Of a DNA stretch of 64,000 nt, positions 1-12,020 are shown piece after piece. Position numbers and translations under genes: made by a program. The stretch comes from Gonatopus flavifemur (lineage: Eukaryota > Arthropoda > Insecta > Hymenoptera > Dryinidae), in assembly GCA_018340375.1 (NCBI GenBank), contig JAFFJZ010000002.1, positions 28,848,001 to 28,912,000 of the forward strand, read 5' to 3'. The notes under the pieces were generated by a model. It was given only the letters and a program-made list of their open reading frames with translations, did no database searches and was not told where the DNA came from. The first letter of the stretch is position 1. The number at the start of each line of letters is the position of its first letter.

Positions 1-2590
1 CCTCTCTACAAAGAGAAATGTTTTTCGTTTTCACCTCATTCACATGATTTTCTTCTTCACTTTGCGTTTCACTCTCCGCTATTTTTTCCATGACCATTCA
101 AGGTGGAAAAAACTTCCTGCATATTATTTTTTTTTCTCTTCATTTTTCATTATCTTTGAATCTCTCTCACATCAAATGCATAACGATGAATCCCTCTTAG
201 AATGATAAACTTGCACAGAATATAAAGGAAGAAGATTCATCTAGTACAAGTGCTCGAGCACGTTCATTTCTACGTACGATGAGTATGAGAGTAAAAGGTT
301 AACGATTACCAGCAAAAAAAAACCTAGTTGCTATAAGATTATCGACGGATATATACGTATGTACCACCTCATTCACCTAAGTCTCGAGATTATTATTCGC
401 GAGTTTTACAATGAATAATCGAGCCCTTCGAGTATCTTTGCTCATTTTTCAGACTTCCCAAGGCGGTTTTATTCTTCCGATCTAAATTACGGTACGAAGA
501 CATATATGTATATATATTTGCACAGGGTGTGAAGAAAAGAGTAGAATAAAAAGAAAACGAAACAGAAGTGTAACGTTTTCCATCCAAGTGTCATCCCGAT
601 GTATCGTAAGTGAGAGATATGTATGAAATATTCATGGCATTTGAGTTGAGCAGCACCCTTTCTTTCGTTGTTCGTTGCGGTGAATCGAGGGGAAGCTGAC
701 GTTGCTTTCAAAGAGACACGAAACCACCCCAGTATTACATTCAGCCATAAACAATCTCTCGCTTTCCCGACGAGGGGAATGCAAATTCAACTCGATTTGG
801 TTCTCGAATATCAAATGAATTCATAATGCTCCTGTTGATTTTTCAACAACCCTGTGAAAATTAAAACAGTATTCAGATATCGCGAATGCCAAACCGTAAT
901 GTTCTTCATATTTGTTCCGAATCTATCAAATTAAAAATCATTGAAATATGCAGCATCATATTTTCATTCGTTGAATTATCATCCGATAAACGATGGAGTA
1001 CGCTGATTCGTCGTATACGAATGTAAAATGAAATTTGTCTTTTAGAATTCTAGGAAGGTTTTTCCCTGGGCGGATCAATCATTCAATTTTCGTTACATGA
1101 AGGGTCAACAAAATTCCGAGAAAAAAAGAATTGGATAATAGATGAACTAGGTTAATCCATACGTGTGCGAAATCGCTACACACTGGAGGCGCAAAAAAAG
1201 GCAAACAAGCATTAGCAAAAAATTCTTATTTCATAGTAAACGAGATCTTGTAAGATCTTTTCTTCTTCCTTTTTTTGCTCTCCTTTGACAGAGGTTTAGG
1301 GAAAATTCATTTAGGCAGAGTCGAATCGATAATAGAATTTAGGAATAACTGATCGAAAACAGAAAAATCCACTTTGATAAACTTAGCTGAGTGACAGTGG
1401 ATTCTGAGAATCCATACTTTTCGAAGAGTGTATATATATATAAAACAAATCAGAACTTGAGTAAAAACAAATCGAATTCATCCACGCGTGGAGAGAAAAG
1501 ATGTAACCCTGTCTTTTTTGAGTTTTGAAAAAAAAATGGGGAATAAGGAATTTGCTTTTGATCGGGTTGTTTTGAGATTGTAATTCATGGGAAACCTTGT
1601 GATTCGCTTAACCGAGGGATGTAATAGATACATACAACGTGCAGACTCAAAAGGGCTGCGGAGGCTTTGAAGTATTGATTGGTGGTTCGAATCAAATTTT
1701 GTGGATGCTCGTGGGATATCATCCTTCCATTCAGAAGTCTGATCTATTTATCTGCATAAATATGTTTAGAATCCAGGGATCCCTGAGGAATCAATTGAAT
1801 ACAATCATTGAATCTCAATCATTCAAAGCCTATTCATATTACATTGAAAATATATACCATTTCCCTCTTATGAGTTGTTCATTCGAAAAAAAGGCGGTTA
1901 TCGAGGATTCGTGGGTATGAAAAGAACAACAGTATTGTGTCGGATTTTAAATAAAGGACAATAGAATCCGCGCGATTTCAATGCTTTGAGAAAGGTGGTG
2001 CCTAGCATTGTTTATTCTTCTATCTTTTCGTTACGTTCGTCACTGTACTACTGTTAATTCTGAACGCTAAGTACTTTATGGTATTTCGTACATAAAACTT
2101 TTAATTTATCGAACTTCAAATCTGGAATAATTGTTTGGAATTCTCAAACATTATGTCACTCGTTCAACCACAATCGACAATCAACTCAACGCTAAACTTT
2201 GAAATAGGATCCACGGATATTCATATGAATGAGAACAATTGTTTGTAATTGAATTTGTTCATTACACGTTTTTACATCGCAATTTACTAAAAGGAAAAGA
2301 TTTACTCATCACAGCGAATGACAAAAATTGAATTAGCGGGGGAAATTTTTGTATTACAGCAAAAATCTTGCTCTTCTAGCGACTGCTTGTTAATCAGGTC
2401 CACGCAACTCCAATGAAAATACTTGGGACGTGCTTGCGCGCCCTCTCAAAGGTTGACTTTCATGCGAACTAAAAATCAAAATGGCGGCCTGGTAGAGCGA
2501 GCTAACCTAAACATTATTCTGATTTTGAAATATAAATAGTATTTCAACGATAAAGTGTGACAATGAGAAAATTCTAAAGCCAACACGGAA
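1..2590. other. Host intergenic or intronic DNA, nothing recognised
   Basis: AT-rich sequence with scattered short ORFs (all under about 95 codons) that show no recognisable domain. There is a short TA microsatellite near 1430-1442. I see no splice-flanked coding exon, tRNA or repeat unit here. Confidence 0.5.
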
Positions 2591-2599
2591 TTCGCTGTG

Positions 2600-2925
2600 G
2601 CAGCGAAATCTACTTTGGCTGGGTTCCTTTTGCCAGAGCAGCAAATTTTTTGCTGTGACAGGAAACTATTTGCTGTTCCAGCAATCTTGTTAACTGCGAC
2701 AGCAAAAAATGTTTGCTATCCCAGCAAAATTTGTTTGCTATTCTGTATATAATACTGAACATTTGCTGGCGGAGCAAACATTTTTTGCTGCCACAGCTCA
2801 AAATTTGTTGTCGTAGCCAACACGATGGCTGTTATAGCAAATTTTCAGCTAGGTCAGCAAAAAATTTTGCTATTCTATATATAATACCTCGACTTGCTGC
2901 GTCAGCAAATTTTTTCTCTCCGTGA
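2600..2925. repeat. CAGCAAA/TTTGCTG word island
   Basis: The words TTTGCTG and CAGCAAA (with variants) recur about every 15-35 bp on alternating strands, so the whole stretch can fold on itself in many ways. Short ORFs read through it are by-products of the repetition. The same words reappear at 3875-3960, on the far side of the next island, which suggests that the AGAATATTCT element landed beside or inside this one. Probably a non-autonomous repeat with no coding role. Confidence 0.6.
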
Positions 2926-3129
2926 AATTATATATTAACACATATAATTTATTTGTAGAATTGTTGTTCACACTTGATCGTCGAATTACCGTTGATGTTT
3001 CAAAATCCAAATTGATCAGCATTATTTTGCAGGTTACCTCGATCCAATACGATTGAAGCGCCACCATGCTAGTTGACTTGTCCGTAATTGAAATTTGGTT
3101 CGGAGTCATCCTATAGAGTTGAAGCCCCC

Positions 3130-3875
3130 TCCCAGGTAGCACACGCACGTTCTGAGAATGTTCTGAGAATATACGTTGAGGATGTTCGAATATTCTATGG
3201 AGATTCTTATTTCGTGCGAATATATTCTACGCACATTCTCAGAATATTTGAATGGAACTGCTTCAAATATTCTCACGATATGATGCTACGGATATTGTCG
3301 GAATATTAAAATAAGAATTCCCGTCAATATAAACTTCTGCATGTCACCGAAAACTACTTCACAATCAATTTTTTTTTTCATTAGACATCTGTAATCATGA
3401 ATGGTTAACAATATTATGAATTCATATAGATGGATGAGATATTTATGATCGCAACAGGCAATCATAATATATAATACGGTATTTCTCAATATTTTGTCAC
3501 ACTTTTGAGGATTATTTTTCACACATGGCACTCTCAGAGAACATTTGCGATATTAAAATACACCACCATAGATTTATTATTCCCAAAACACAAATTAAAA
3601 TGATAGATTGTCTGTAGTCTGTCAACAACATTATTCGCCATTAATGGGTTCATGTCATCACGATATCTGCGCATGCGCTGCTCATCAATCTCCTTACAAA
3701 CTTTGTGCGCATATTGTACGAACGTTCCTAGAATATTCGGAACAGTCTCGTTCAAATGTTCTAAGAATATTCTAAAAATATTTACGAATCCCCTACGCTC
3801 TTTGTGAGAATATTCGATCAAATACATTTTACGGATGTTGTGAGAATATTCTCAGAATATTCTGTGCTACATGGG
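3130..3875. mobile_element. Inverted-repeat element made of AGAATATTCT words
   Basis: The left end reads CCCAGGTAGCACA and the right end TGTGCTACATGGG, an imperfect terminal inverted repeat. Both arms (about 3130-3310 and 3700-3875) are packed with AGAATATTCT and close variants. The middle part lacks the word and may be a separate insertion. No transposase is visible. The word fits the heat-shock-element core (nGAAnnTTCn), which may be coincidence. Confidence 0.6.
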
Positions 3876-3879
3876 CTGT

Positions 3880-4815
3880 TGCTGATCCAGCAATTCGGCA
3901 TTGAAGATTTTCACATCGCTAAAATATAGCAAATATTTTGCCGAAACAGTAAAACGGATTTTATCTGCCTGTATGAATCCAAACAAATTGTGGATGAAAT
4001 TAAAGATCAAAGACAAGACAAAAAGGATGGAAAAGACAAAAAAAATAGAACCCTAAGAAGAAGGAATATGCTGTACTTTGTATGACTCGAGTATGAATTA
4101 ACTTCGGTCAACTCATGCATATATTTGAATCTTGATGAAATAAAAGACTCGAAGACTTCAGTCTGGGGAGAGAAGAACGAAAATATATAGATATTTATAA
4201 GAATAAATGAAAAAAGATATTTCATCCACGTGGAGAAGGGACAAGGTGAGATACCGTATTGAGCTTGATTTTCTTTTATTCGAAGCGAGGGAAACCCGAG
4301 AATTATTCTTTGATGTTATTATCAAAGACAAAAAATCGAGTTCTCTTATTCCCATAAGATGTCATGTGGATCAGAGGGTTCCATTTTTTCCCCTGATGCC
4401 AGTTGTAACTTCATTACCTCGATCACTTCGTCCACTTTTGAACCCTGCTGATCATCACGGTGACGTATACAAGCGAATAAAATATTCTGAATATCCCTTC
4501 GGAATAGAAAAAGAATGAATCGAGAATACTGGTGAATTCCTTTGATCTTGAAAATCTTTGTTGATGTATCTCACTTAATTTACAAGCGCTGCGTCTCTTC
4601 CGTTTCTTCTGAATTAATAACACGAATCGACAAGTCAAAGAATTCGTTAAATATTTCGAAGTCGATGAATTTTATTTTTCATTTCTGAGGATATTGGGTT
4701 TGATTTTGAATTTCCCATATGAGAATTTTCCGGCTGTGCTGATTGAAGATGTTCACATGCAACATTGTAAAAATATGGACAATGAATGAATTGATCCATC
4801 GATTAACCCTTCGCT
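3880..4815. other. Unassigned noncoding DNA
   Basis: Begins with leftover CAGCAAA-type words (to about 3960), then ordinary AT-rich DNA. A 103-codon open frame at 4207-4518 has no recognisable domain and looks like chance. Confidence 0.45.
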
Positions 4816-4819
4816 TGAT

Positions 4820-4965
4820 ATTGTTTAGGGGTGCACGAGACTTGAGACGATACTGTTGTATTTGGAGTCGAGACGATACCGAGACCGGATATTCGATACT
4901 CGAGAATATCGCCGATACTGGGGATGCACAGAAGCACGAGACTAATATCGGTATCGTTTTGGAGG
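4820..4965. repeat. CGATACCGAGAC word island, first copy
   Basis: CGAGAC, CGATAC and GATATCG-like words recur every 10-20 bp. The same words occur at 6385-6430 and 6745-6800, so this is a dispersed repeat family. No coding content. Confidence 0.5.
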
Positions 4966-6384
4966 TGACACGAAATTGACAATGAAGATCTAATATTCGG
5001 ACATATCATCAATATTGTTGATTTTTTTCAATGTGAAAATAATAGAAAGTTCAAAAAGTGCCGTATATCTCTCTCAAATTATAATATATGTATATGGTCT
5101 TATTTTAAAAATTGCCTGCTGGAAAAATTTCCCTGGGAATCTCTGAAAATCTCAAAGACTTTCAGTGCAGTTTTTCAGAGGTGTTCATAGATGTTCAGAG
5201 GAATTTTCGGTGGAAGAACATAGTGTTTCCAGATGTTAAGGCTGATAGAAAAATTAATTATACATTTATATTGAATTCAAACTTCAATTAATTGATATTA
5301 ATACAAAAATAATAGATCATTCGAACATTTATTCGGCTGTACACAATAATATCCCACGAAAATTGGGGATAATATTCCAGTAATATCATATGAATATCAT
5401 CAGTTTTTAGGACAAATTCAACATAGATCTTAAGGAGATACACGGACAAAAAAAGGTACTACTATTTCTCCTTTTGCTTGCTAAACCAGAAACAGGAAGG
5501 TTTGTAAAATGGATTTTTACACAAAAATAAGGGTGATTACGAATCGATAACTGAATTTTACTATATGCTTTATGAAATTTAATGTTCAGCGTTTAAAACT
5601 TCAATCCTATCTATGATTTTTTCTACGATATTCGATGTCTTTCGTATTTTTATGTAAAAAAAATTCCTATGACAAATATTATATTCCTCTTCCTAGTTTA
5701 CTAAGAAAAATAAAAAGAATTTTTATATTTTCGAGTGGCATTTTTCTCCGTATACCAGCGTCAAAAACATTTTGCCTGTGAGACTTTTCTGTACTGAATT
5801 TATGGAACAGTTTACAATTTTCAAAGAATAATCTTCGATAGTGCAATACATAGAGTATCAAATATTATTTCCTGACAATTTCAGACTGTTTCTGGTGAGA
5901 AATGTCGAAACAGATGAAGCGTGAAAAACCTTTCAATTTCCGCCTCTTTTGCGCTTAGATTCTGTTCCGTTTACTCTTCCGCGTCGCTCCATCCGCTTCA
6001 TTTTCACCAGGGGTTTCATAAATTCTGTTCAAAGAAATCTTACAATGAAATGTTTATTCGGATGATACGCTTCGGTATTCCCTTAATGAACCCTGATAAA
6101 ATGTTTTCATTAGAGAATTCACTTTCAAATTGAAAATTTTTCGAAATTGTATACTATTCTGGAGGAATTTTAGAGTTTCTCGCTGAGATGGAGACCCTAC
6201 AGTTGAATAAGGTCATTATATACAACTAGGTTTGTATTCCAAAACTTTGCTCCCGTGCTCTGAAATATCAGTTTTCTATGCCCTTCTGATCAACTGAACA
6301 GAGCTGTGCTGTTCATTTGACCAGCTGATACTGCTATACTGATATTCAGAATATAATGGTGGAGTATTGTTACTCTCATCAGAA
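4966..6384. other. Unassigned noncoding DNA with a small TCAGAG-rich patch
   Basis: At about 5115-5225 words such as CTGAAAATC and TTCAGAG recur. A related patch lies at 42610-42705. The rest is AT-rich DNA in which I recognise nothing. Confidence 0.4.
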
Positions 6385-6800
6385 GTATTAGGCGATACCG
6401 ATACCGTGTCCAACGATACCGAGACGATACACTAACAGAAAAACGACCTGGTTGAAACATTCGTGGTTGCAATAACTTGAAATCCGGTTCGATTCATCAG
6501 GAAATGTGATTGTGATGTCTAGAAAAAGTGGTTGAAGCAAAAATTAACCACATTTTTCAGGTTAGGAAAACCAGATTCTTTTCTTGGCGTGACAACCAAA
6601 ATATGTAGTTAATTTTGGCTTCACCCACTTTTTTTGGATGTCACAATCACATTTCCTGGTGAATCGAACCAGATTTCAAGTCATTGCCACCACGAATGTT
6701 TCAACCAGGTCGTTTTTCTGTCAGTCCACTCGCATCTGATAGTATTTCTCGATAACGAGACGAGACTCTCAAAGTATCGTCGAGAATCTCGTAGCAACTG
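6385..6800. repeat. CGATACCGAGAC island split by a foldback element
   Basis: CGATACCGAGACGATAC words end at about 6430 and resume at about 6745, with the 6431-6724 foldback element between them. The foldback element therefore appears to have inserted into this repeat. Confidence 0.5.
6431..6724. mobile_element. Foldback MITE with about 110-bp inverted arms
   Basis: The left arm (AACAGAAAAACGACCTGG at the outside) is the imperfect reverse complement of the right arm (CCAGGTCGTTTTTCTGT). Similarity continues inward almost to the centre, where GTTAATTTTGGCTTCA faces TGAAGCAAAAATTAAC. There is no ORF of note. The size and structure are those of a non-autonomous DNA transposon. Confidence 0.75.
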
Positions 6801-9456
6801 ATTCCGTGCGAGGATCTTATCTCGTGCATGGTGGCGTCGGTATGCGCATGTACGGCAAAGAAAGTACGACATTGATGAAAAAACAGAGTGCTTATATCAG
6901 AATGGAAAAAGTCCCAAAAATATATAGAATTTATATATAATTCTACATAAATTATACATAATTTTGATAATTGTTCCAATCGAGTACATTCGAGAATAAT
7001 GCAGGGAATAGAAAAAAAAGATTTTCACATTTCTTACACACTAATGAATAATCAAAGTATCCAATGGATTACATTAAATTAATTACCAACGGAGTAACGA
7101 ATTAACCAATGTTCATCTTATTATGCGCTACCTCGTCAATGATCTTTCCCAATACATTCATTTTTATAAAGAATCTTCATGATGACGTATTAAATTGTGG
7201 GAATTGTGCATTGAAGGACACCCAAAGGATTTAATTAATCCATATTACCGATTATTGAATAATAATTTCGACTGTGTTATTGAATTTTCCGTTATTGTTT
7301 CGACGGTAATCCATTCGATCATGAAGAGTCCAGCAATGGAAGAACGGTAATTTATAGATAATTTCATTATCATTCACCATCATCGTTCACCTCTCAATTA
7401 TAGCAATTGCGCCCGAGGATGGAGATAATTGAATTTTAATTTAGTTATCAAGTTCTTGCATCGTTATAAATTTTTAACTTCCAATAAATTGTCCCTGTCA
7501 TCTCAACCGTTCATCCATTCCATCACGATTTGACAAATTGTCAAATAAGAACGGTTTTGTTCGATCATTCGCTTCCATCGATTACATCGGCGTCAATTTT
7601 CAACACGTGAAGAAGAAAAATTGATAAATTCTCTTGGAAGTGCTTATAGTAAATAAATTCAAATTTCATTGTTCCCATTCGCTCTGCAGTTTCTGTTTTT
7701 AAGCGAAATATATAATTCGTTGATCTATGTGGTTGAAACTCTGATAAAGCTTCCAATGGCTTTTGAAGATCTTCAATTCTCGTGTAAAGAGTGTCCTCGT
7801 ACTGGTACGAGTCAATATCGACGTGACCTCTCGATGGAACCTGAAAATTCAGTGCAAATGTTATTCTTGAATTATATCATGAATGGTGAATGATAGTCAT
7901 TCGTTTCAGTAGTTCTATGCATTACTTAGGCTACGTCTCTTGTGTTTTGTGTACATTCCCCACACGCTGTTGACTGGAATTAAGATTCATGCAAGACAAT
8001 ATACCTCTTGCTAAGAAGAACAGCGACAAATCGTTGACAGAGGATCCTGAAAACTCTCGTCTGAATATACTCTTATTGGATGTATATGTATATGATGAAA
8101 TATTTGTTCATTGTGGAGTGATGGAATGTTATTAAGGACACAATGGAGAGATAAAAATGAGGTGTACGGGTGGAGGTGAGGCAAATAAAACACGAAATTT
8201 ATGATAAAATGACACCGCAAAGAGAAAGTGTGTATCTTTCTTCTGTCTCTACTTTTTCATGTATTGGAATGAAAGATACATGAGTATGTATACGCGTACG
8301 AGGATATATGTATGTGAAATATAACTCATGGAGTATTCCACGCCCAAAATGTAAACACAAGTTTCTCCAACACTAGGAATGTTTTGCAAACACATACCAT
8401 TGAAACATATCATCAGCAGCCACGTATATAGTCGGTTGAACGCAGGATTTTCCAGCTCGTGAAGAATTCCCAGCCTCATTTACCCCGAGATTACCGAGTC
8501 ACGGATGCTCATTGTCTTGTGTTGGTGCACGTTTATTTGTTCGCCGGGGTCCCCATATCGCGTCATTTACACCCTTGCCTTCCCTGCCCTCCTCTCCAAC
8601 TCTCCATCGCATGCTCTCTCTTTCCGTTTTTGTTCTCTCGCAGAACACTTATCCTGGCACAAGGATTTTGACGACTGGGTGCACCCGAAATGATCGTGAT
8701 GAACGATATACCTGAACCATGAGTTAACATAAAATATCACAAAATACCGGAAATATCATGGAATACCGCATTACGTCGTATTAACTGATATGGATTATTA
8801 ATGACAACCATTAATAGTGGAGTTATCTCGTTACGTTTTAGCTGTTACATTTATTATATGCACTTCCTCTCCCCTTCGAATGGATTTTCATGGAATGCTT
8901 CTGTCGGAGGAACAGGTAATTTTACTTGTTGAATCCTCAATCGTGATTATCCATCATTATTGTTTGCTTTTTGCGGAAGAACAAGTGACTTTTCAAACAA
9001 TCACACGGAGGAAAAAGTATCGCCGGCATAACAAGCAGGTCTGTTACTATAGCGCCTACAAAAAAATTAGCTGAAAGAGCAAGAAAAATGATTATCACAA
9101 CTAGACTTTCTTGCTGACATAAACAAATTTGTTAATTTTTCTCCGTGCATTCCTATAAAAATCAGCTTTAATGAGTAGGATGAGTCCTTCCCGGTACACG
9201 CCATGTTCGTACGATCTCTCTTTGAGATCTAGCGCTTCTCTTGATACGATTCTAGGAAATTCAACTTCGATCCATGTACTTTGCAAAGATCCCCGCCGGG
9301 ATATTCAACGTTCAAATGATTTTATAAGAACATTGTTCCTTCATCTACCAGGGAAAAGTACCCCTTTGTCGAACATTCCACCTTAGGGCAATTTTCCAAC
9401 TCTTCAGACTTTATTTATCAAGATTTTATAAGAAATCGACGAATAGATGACGATGG
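6801..9456. other. Host flank left of the retrotransposon
   Basis: AT-rich sequence with a slightly richer C/T patch near 8550-8650. Only short open frames occur and none is recognisable. It ends at the GGGG duplicated by the retrotransposon. Confidence 0.5.
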
Positions 9457-9460
9457 GGGG
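9457..9460. repeat. Target-site duplication GGGG (left)
   Basis: The four G immediately before the 5' LTR match four G immediately after the 3' LTR (31673-31676). A 4-bp duplication is usual for Ty3/gypsy integrases. A longer G run on the left makes the exact edge ambiguous by a base or two. Confidence 0.75.
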
Positions 9461-10243
9461 TGTAACGAGAACGTAAAATTTCTTCCAAATTTTATCTCTT
9501 TCTCTTTTCTATTTGTTTTTTTTTTTTTGAATCTTTCCCTTCTGTTAAATTTCTATGAACGAATTATCAATAGGGTAAAACAGAATATCTGTTGCCCTAT
9601 CGATAAATTCGACCCAGGAGAATTACACATACGGTAAAGGAAGATTTCTTTACACTCAAATTATAGAGAAAAAGAAGTCTCCCTTTAAAACACAAGTTGA
9701 GAACAACTTGTGTTCCCGTTATGTTTGTGCCGTATGTAAAAGGGACAAGTAAATCTGGAAAACCAGAGACCCTTTTCTTCCTCTTTTATTACATCCTTTT
9801 CCAAATAAAATCAAATTCCAAATTACCCCGTAATAAAAACCTCATTGAAATGTAGACAGCAGAGGATTAGAGCGAAGAATTGTGTCGCCAACTCTGTCTG
9901 GAAATTTCTCAAGTAAATTCACTATAAAGAATACGACAAATATTCAATTTGTTTCTTTTTTTTATTTATAATAAAAAAGCCCCAATACTCTTCGTTGGGC
10001 CAAGGTTGGTCCAGGGTTGGCGAAGTATCGTTTGCCGATCTTCGTCGATCTTGGTTAAATTCAGCCTTGAACATGTTAATACACATGAAAATTCAGATTC
10101 TAACACCAATTTAACCATTGGTTTAGAAATTCAAGATTGGCTGCCAATGCTGGCCCAATCTAGCATCTCTATAATGCAAAATTCTAAGTTTAAACCAGAA
10201 TGGAGCATTATTTAAAATAATGAAAGTTTACGTTCTTGAAATG

Positions 10244-10270
10244 GTAAGTATTGGTAAGTTGAAGGTAAGT
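10244..10270 (+). promoter_or_regulatory. Three consensus 5' splice donors in the LTR
   Basis: GTAAGT occurs at 10244, 10254 and 10265, within 27 bp. Further GTAAGT copies lie near 10504 and 11026. They could join LTR-started transcripts to the acceptors before the accessory ORF and env, but only if transcription starts upstream of them. The same cluster is in the 3' LTR from 29932. Confidence 0.4.
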
Positions 10271-11806
10271 AAAATGAATATAAATATTGAAATTCTTGTT
10301 ACAATAATTAGAATAGAAAATTATCATTTTTTTGAAATGTTCTTGTAGTGAATAATTTAAATAATCATTGACAACTAACAATTTTCTAATTAATAATTGA
10401 TTTTGAATTAAAATAAGAATTCTGTAGAATAGTACATCAAGAAAGAGAAATATATACATTTTAAAAAGAGAGCATAAGTTAGGCATTATGCTCAAGAGAA
10501 AGGGTAAGTGGGTTGTCCCAATTAAAGAAAATGGAGAATTTCCTTTTCAAGGACAAGCCTACCCTCAGGTAATGCACGATTCCATGCTACTTCAACCTAT
10601 CTGAACTCCATTTTCTTCTTTCTGAAATTCTATTATTCCCACCCACATTTCCCTACTATTGAAATTTTCCCTCACCATCTAAAAACCGAGCTGAGAATTG
10701 AGCGAAAATGCATGAATAACTCACTCTTGTTCGTGCTTTCTTTTAAAAAGGTTCAATCAGTTTTCTAAAATTTACAAGTTCAAATTCAAAATCTCAATTC
10801 AATACTCTTACAGAAAAGTTTTAACGTTTCAAATTCTAATTACCGTTTCTAAAAGTTAAAGTGAAGTGAAGTTAATATTTCAAATTTACAGTAGGAAAAT
10901 TGTGTGAAATTAAAAGAATTCGAAAAGGTGTTAAACTCCACACACGATTCTAATATTCATTCACTCAATAAAGGTTTGAATAAGACTTGTGTGGAGCAAC
11001 GAAAACTTTCCTGTTATTCTACAAAAGTAAGTAAAAAGTCTTTTCTTTTCCTCCTTCCTATTACTTTTTTCCTAATTTCTTTTCTTTAATGATTGATTTT
11101 GAAAGACTGCAACATAATTTCATACATGTGGAAAGAGAAAATTCTAATTTAGGAATGTTTCTTTCAAATATTTTCTTTGAAATTCAGAATTTAAGAAACA
11201 GGTATTTTAACTATAATCTATTCTTTTATATTCCTTTTAATTTTCTCTTTCAGAATAATCGATAACAACGTTTATTTTTCAGGATATTTTTCCTCTTACC
11301 TTTCCTCTCCCTACCTTAAATTTCCATCGATTACGTTGATGAAAAATCGATTATGAAATCTTAATATTTCTCAGGTTCTGAGTGATCATCTCCTTCCCAA
11401 AATCCCTTATTTCCATACTTGTATTTTTTTTGAAAATCTCAAACCTATTGCATGAAATTAAACTATTTTCATTCCATTGAAGAGAAATTAATCTACTGAG
11501 CAACCCTCAGAGTTATTTCTCCTATTTCTTTAGAATACTTTCACTTCTGATCTTTTCTAACCCTATTTTTTTTGTTTTGTTTAAAGTGAATCGAAATTCG
11601 ATGAATTATTGAATTCATCTAAAACAAGATCCAAGTTCTTCAAAGATTAAGTGAATATTTCTCTTTCTTATATTGAACAGAAAAGATCTTTAACTTAATT
11701 TGAATTTGAATTTATGAACTTATGATAGTTAAGATTTTATTTTAGTAACTTTGTAATTTCAAGACATCATTGTTTTTCTTTTAGAATATACCATCTTGCA
11801 TTTCAG

Positions 11807-11814
11807 TATAAAAA
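11807..11814 (+). promoter_or_regulatory. Candidate TATA box of the LTR promoter
   Basis: TATAAAAA, the clearest TATA motif in the LTR, lies about 170 bp before its 3' end. A start site about 30 bp downstream would leave a short R-U5 containing the ATTAAA hairpin. It is repeated in the 3' LTR at 31495. The position is inferred from sequence only. Confidence 0.4.
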
Positions 11815-11891
11815 TTGATCTTTATATTATTTCAAACAATATCCTCTCCCCAGTCCTCGTCTAGGGTTTTTATCCTAGCTAAAGTGGGGTA

Positions 11892-11934
11892 TTAAAGGGA
11901 ACATTGGACTCGATGATCCAATGCCTTCCTTTAA
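11892..11934 (+). promoter_or_regulatory. Poly(A)-type hairpin near the LTR 3' end
   Basis: TTAAAGG (11892-11898) pairs with CCTTTAA (11928-11934), and inside it CATTGGA (11902-11908) pairs with TCCAATG (11917-11923) across an 8-nt loop. ATTAAA at 11891-11896 overlaps the base of the stem. This resembles the poly(A) hairpin of retroviral R regions. The function is inferred. Confidence 0.45.
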
Positions 11935-11996
11935 CTATCGAAGGTTACATAAAGAACTAAAAGGCTAATAGTTTTGACGTAACAGACGATAGTTAA
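11931..11996 (+). promoter_or_regulatory. 10-bp U5-leader stem spanning the LTR edge
   Basis: TTAACTATCG at 11931-11940 is the exact reverse complement of CGATAGTTAA at 11987-11996. The two arms lie either side of the LTR end (11984) and just ahead of the primer site at 12003. Vertebrate retroviruses use a comparable U5-leader stem to present the primer site and start reverse transcription. It also accounts for the 18-nt gap between LTR and primer site. Its lower arm shares TTAA with the upstream hairpin, so the two folds may compete. Confidence 0.6.
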
Positions 11997-12002
11997 AAAT
12001 TT

Positions 12003-12020
12003 TGGCGCAGTCGGTAGGAC
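12003..12020 (+). other. Primer-binding site, tRNA-Ser
   Basis: TGGCGCAGTCGGTAGGA matches the complement of the 3' end of insect-type tRNA-Ser (CGACTGC, discriminator G, then CCA). Several insect gypsy-group elements use tRNA-Ser. It lies 18 nt downstream of the LTR. Confidence 0.85.

Larger units (their letters stand above)
9461..11984 (+). repeat. 5' LTR, 2524 bp
   Basis: Begins TGTAACGAGA and ends GACGTAACA. It aligns along its whole length with 29151-31672. I count three substitutions, all transitions, and eight length changes, all within base runs; these exactly explain the 2-bp length difference. It carries three closely spaced GTAAGT donors, AATAAA hexamers near 9802 and 10967, a TATAAAAA box at 11807, and an ATTAAA within a hairpin near its 3' end. 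Small frames such as 9949-10215 occur in both LTRs but resemble no known protein. Confidence 0.95.

Noticed and set aside
4207..4518. 103-codon open frame
   Set aside because: No recognisable domain, shadow frames on the other strand, no splice signals that fit.
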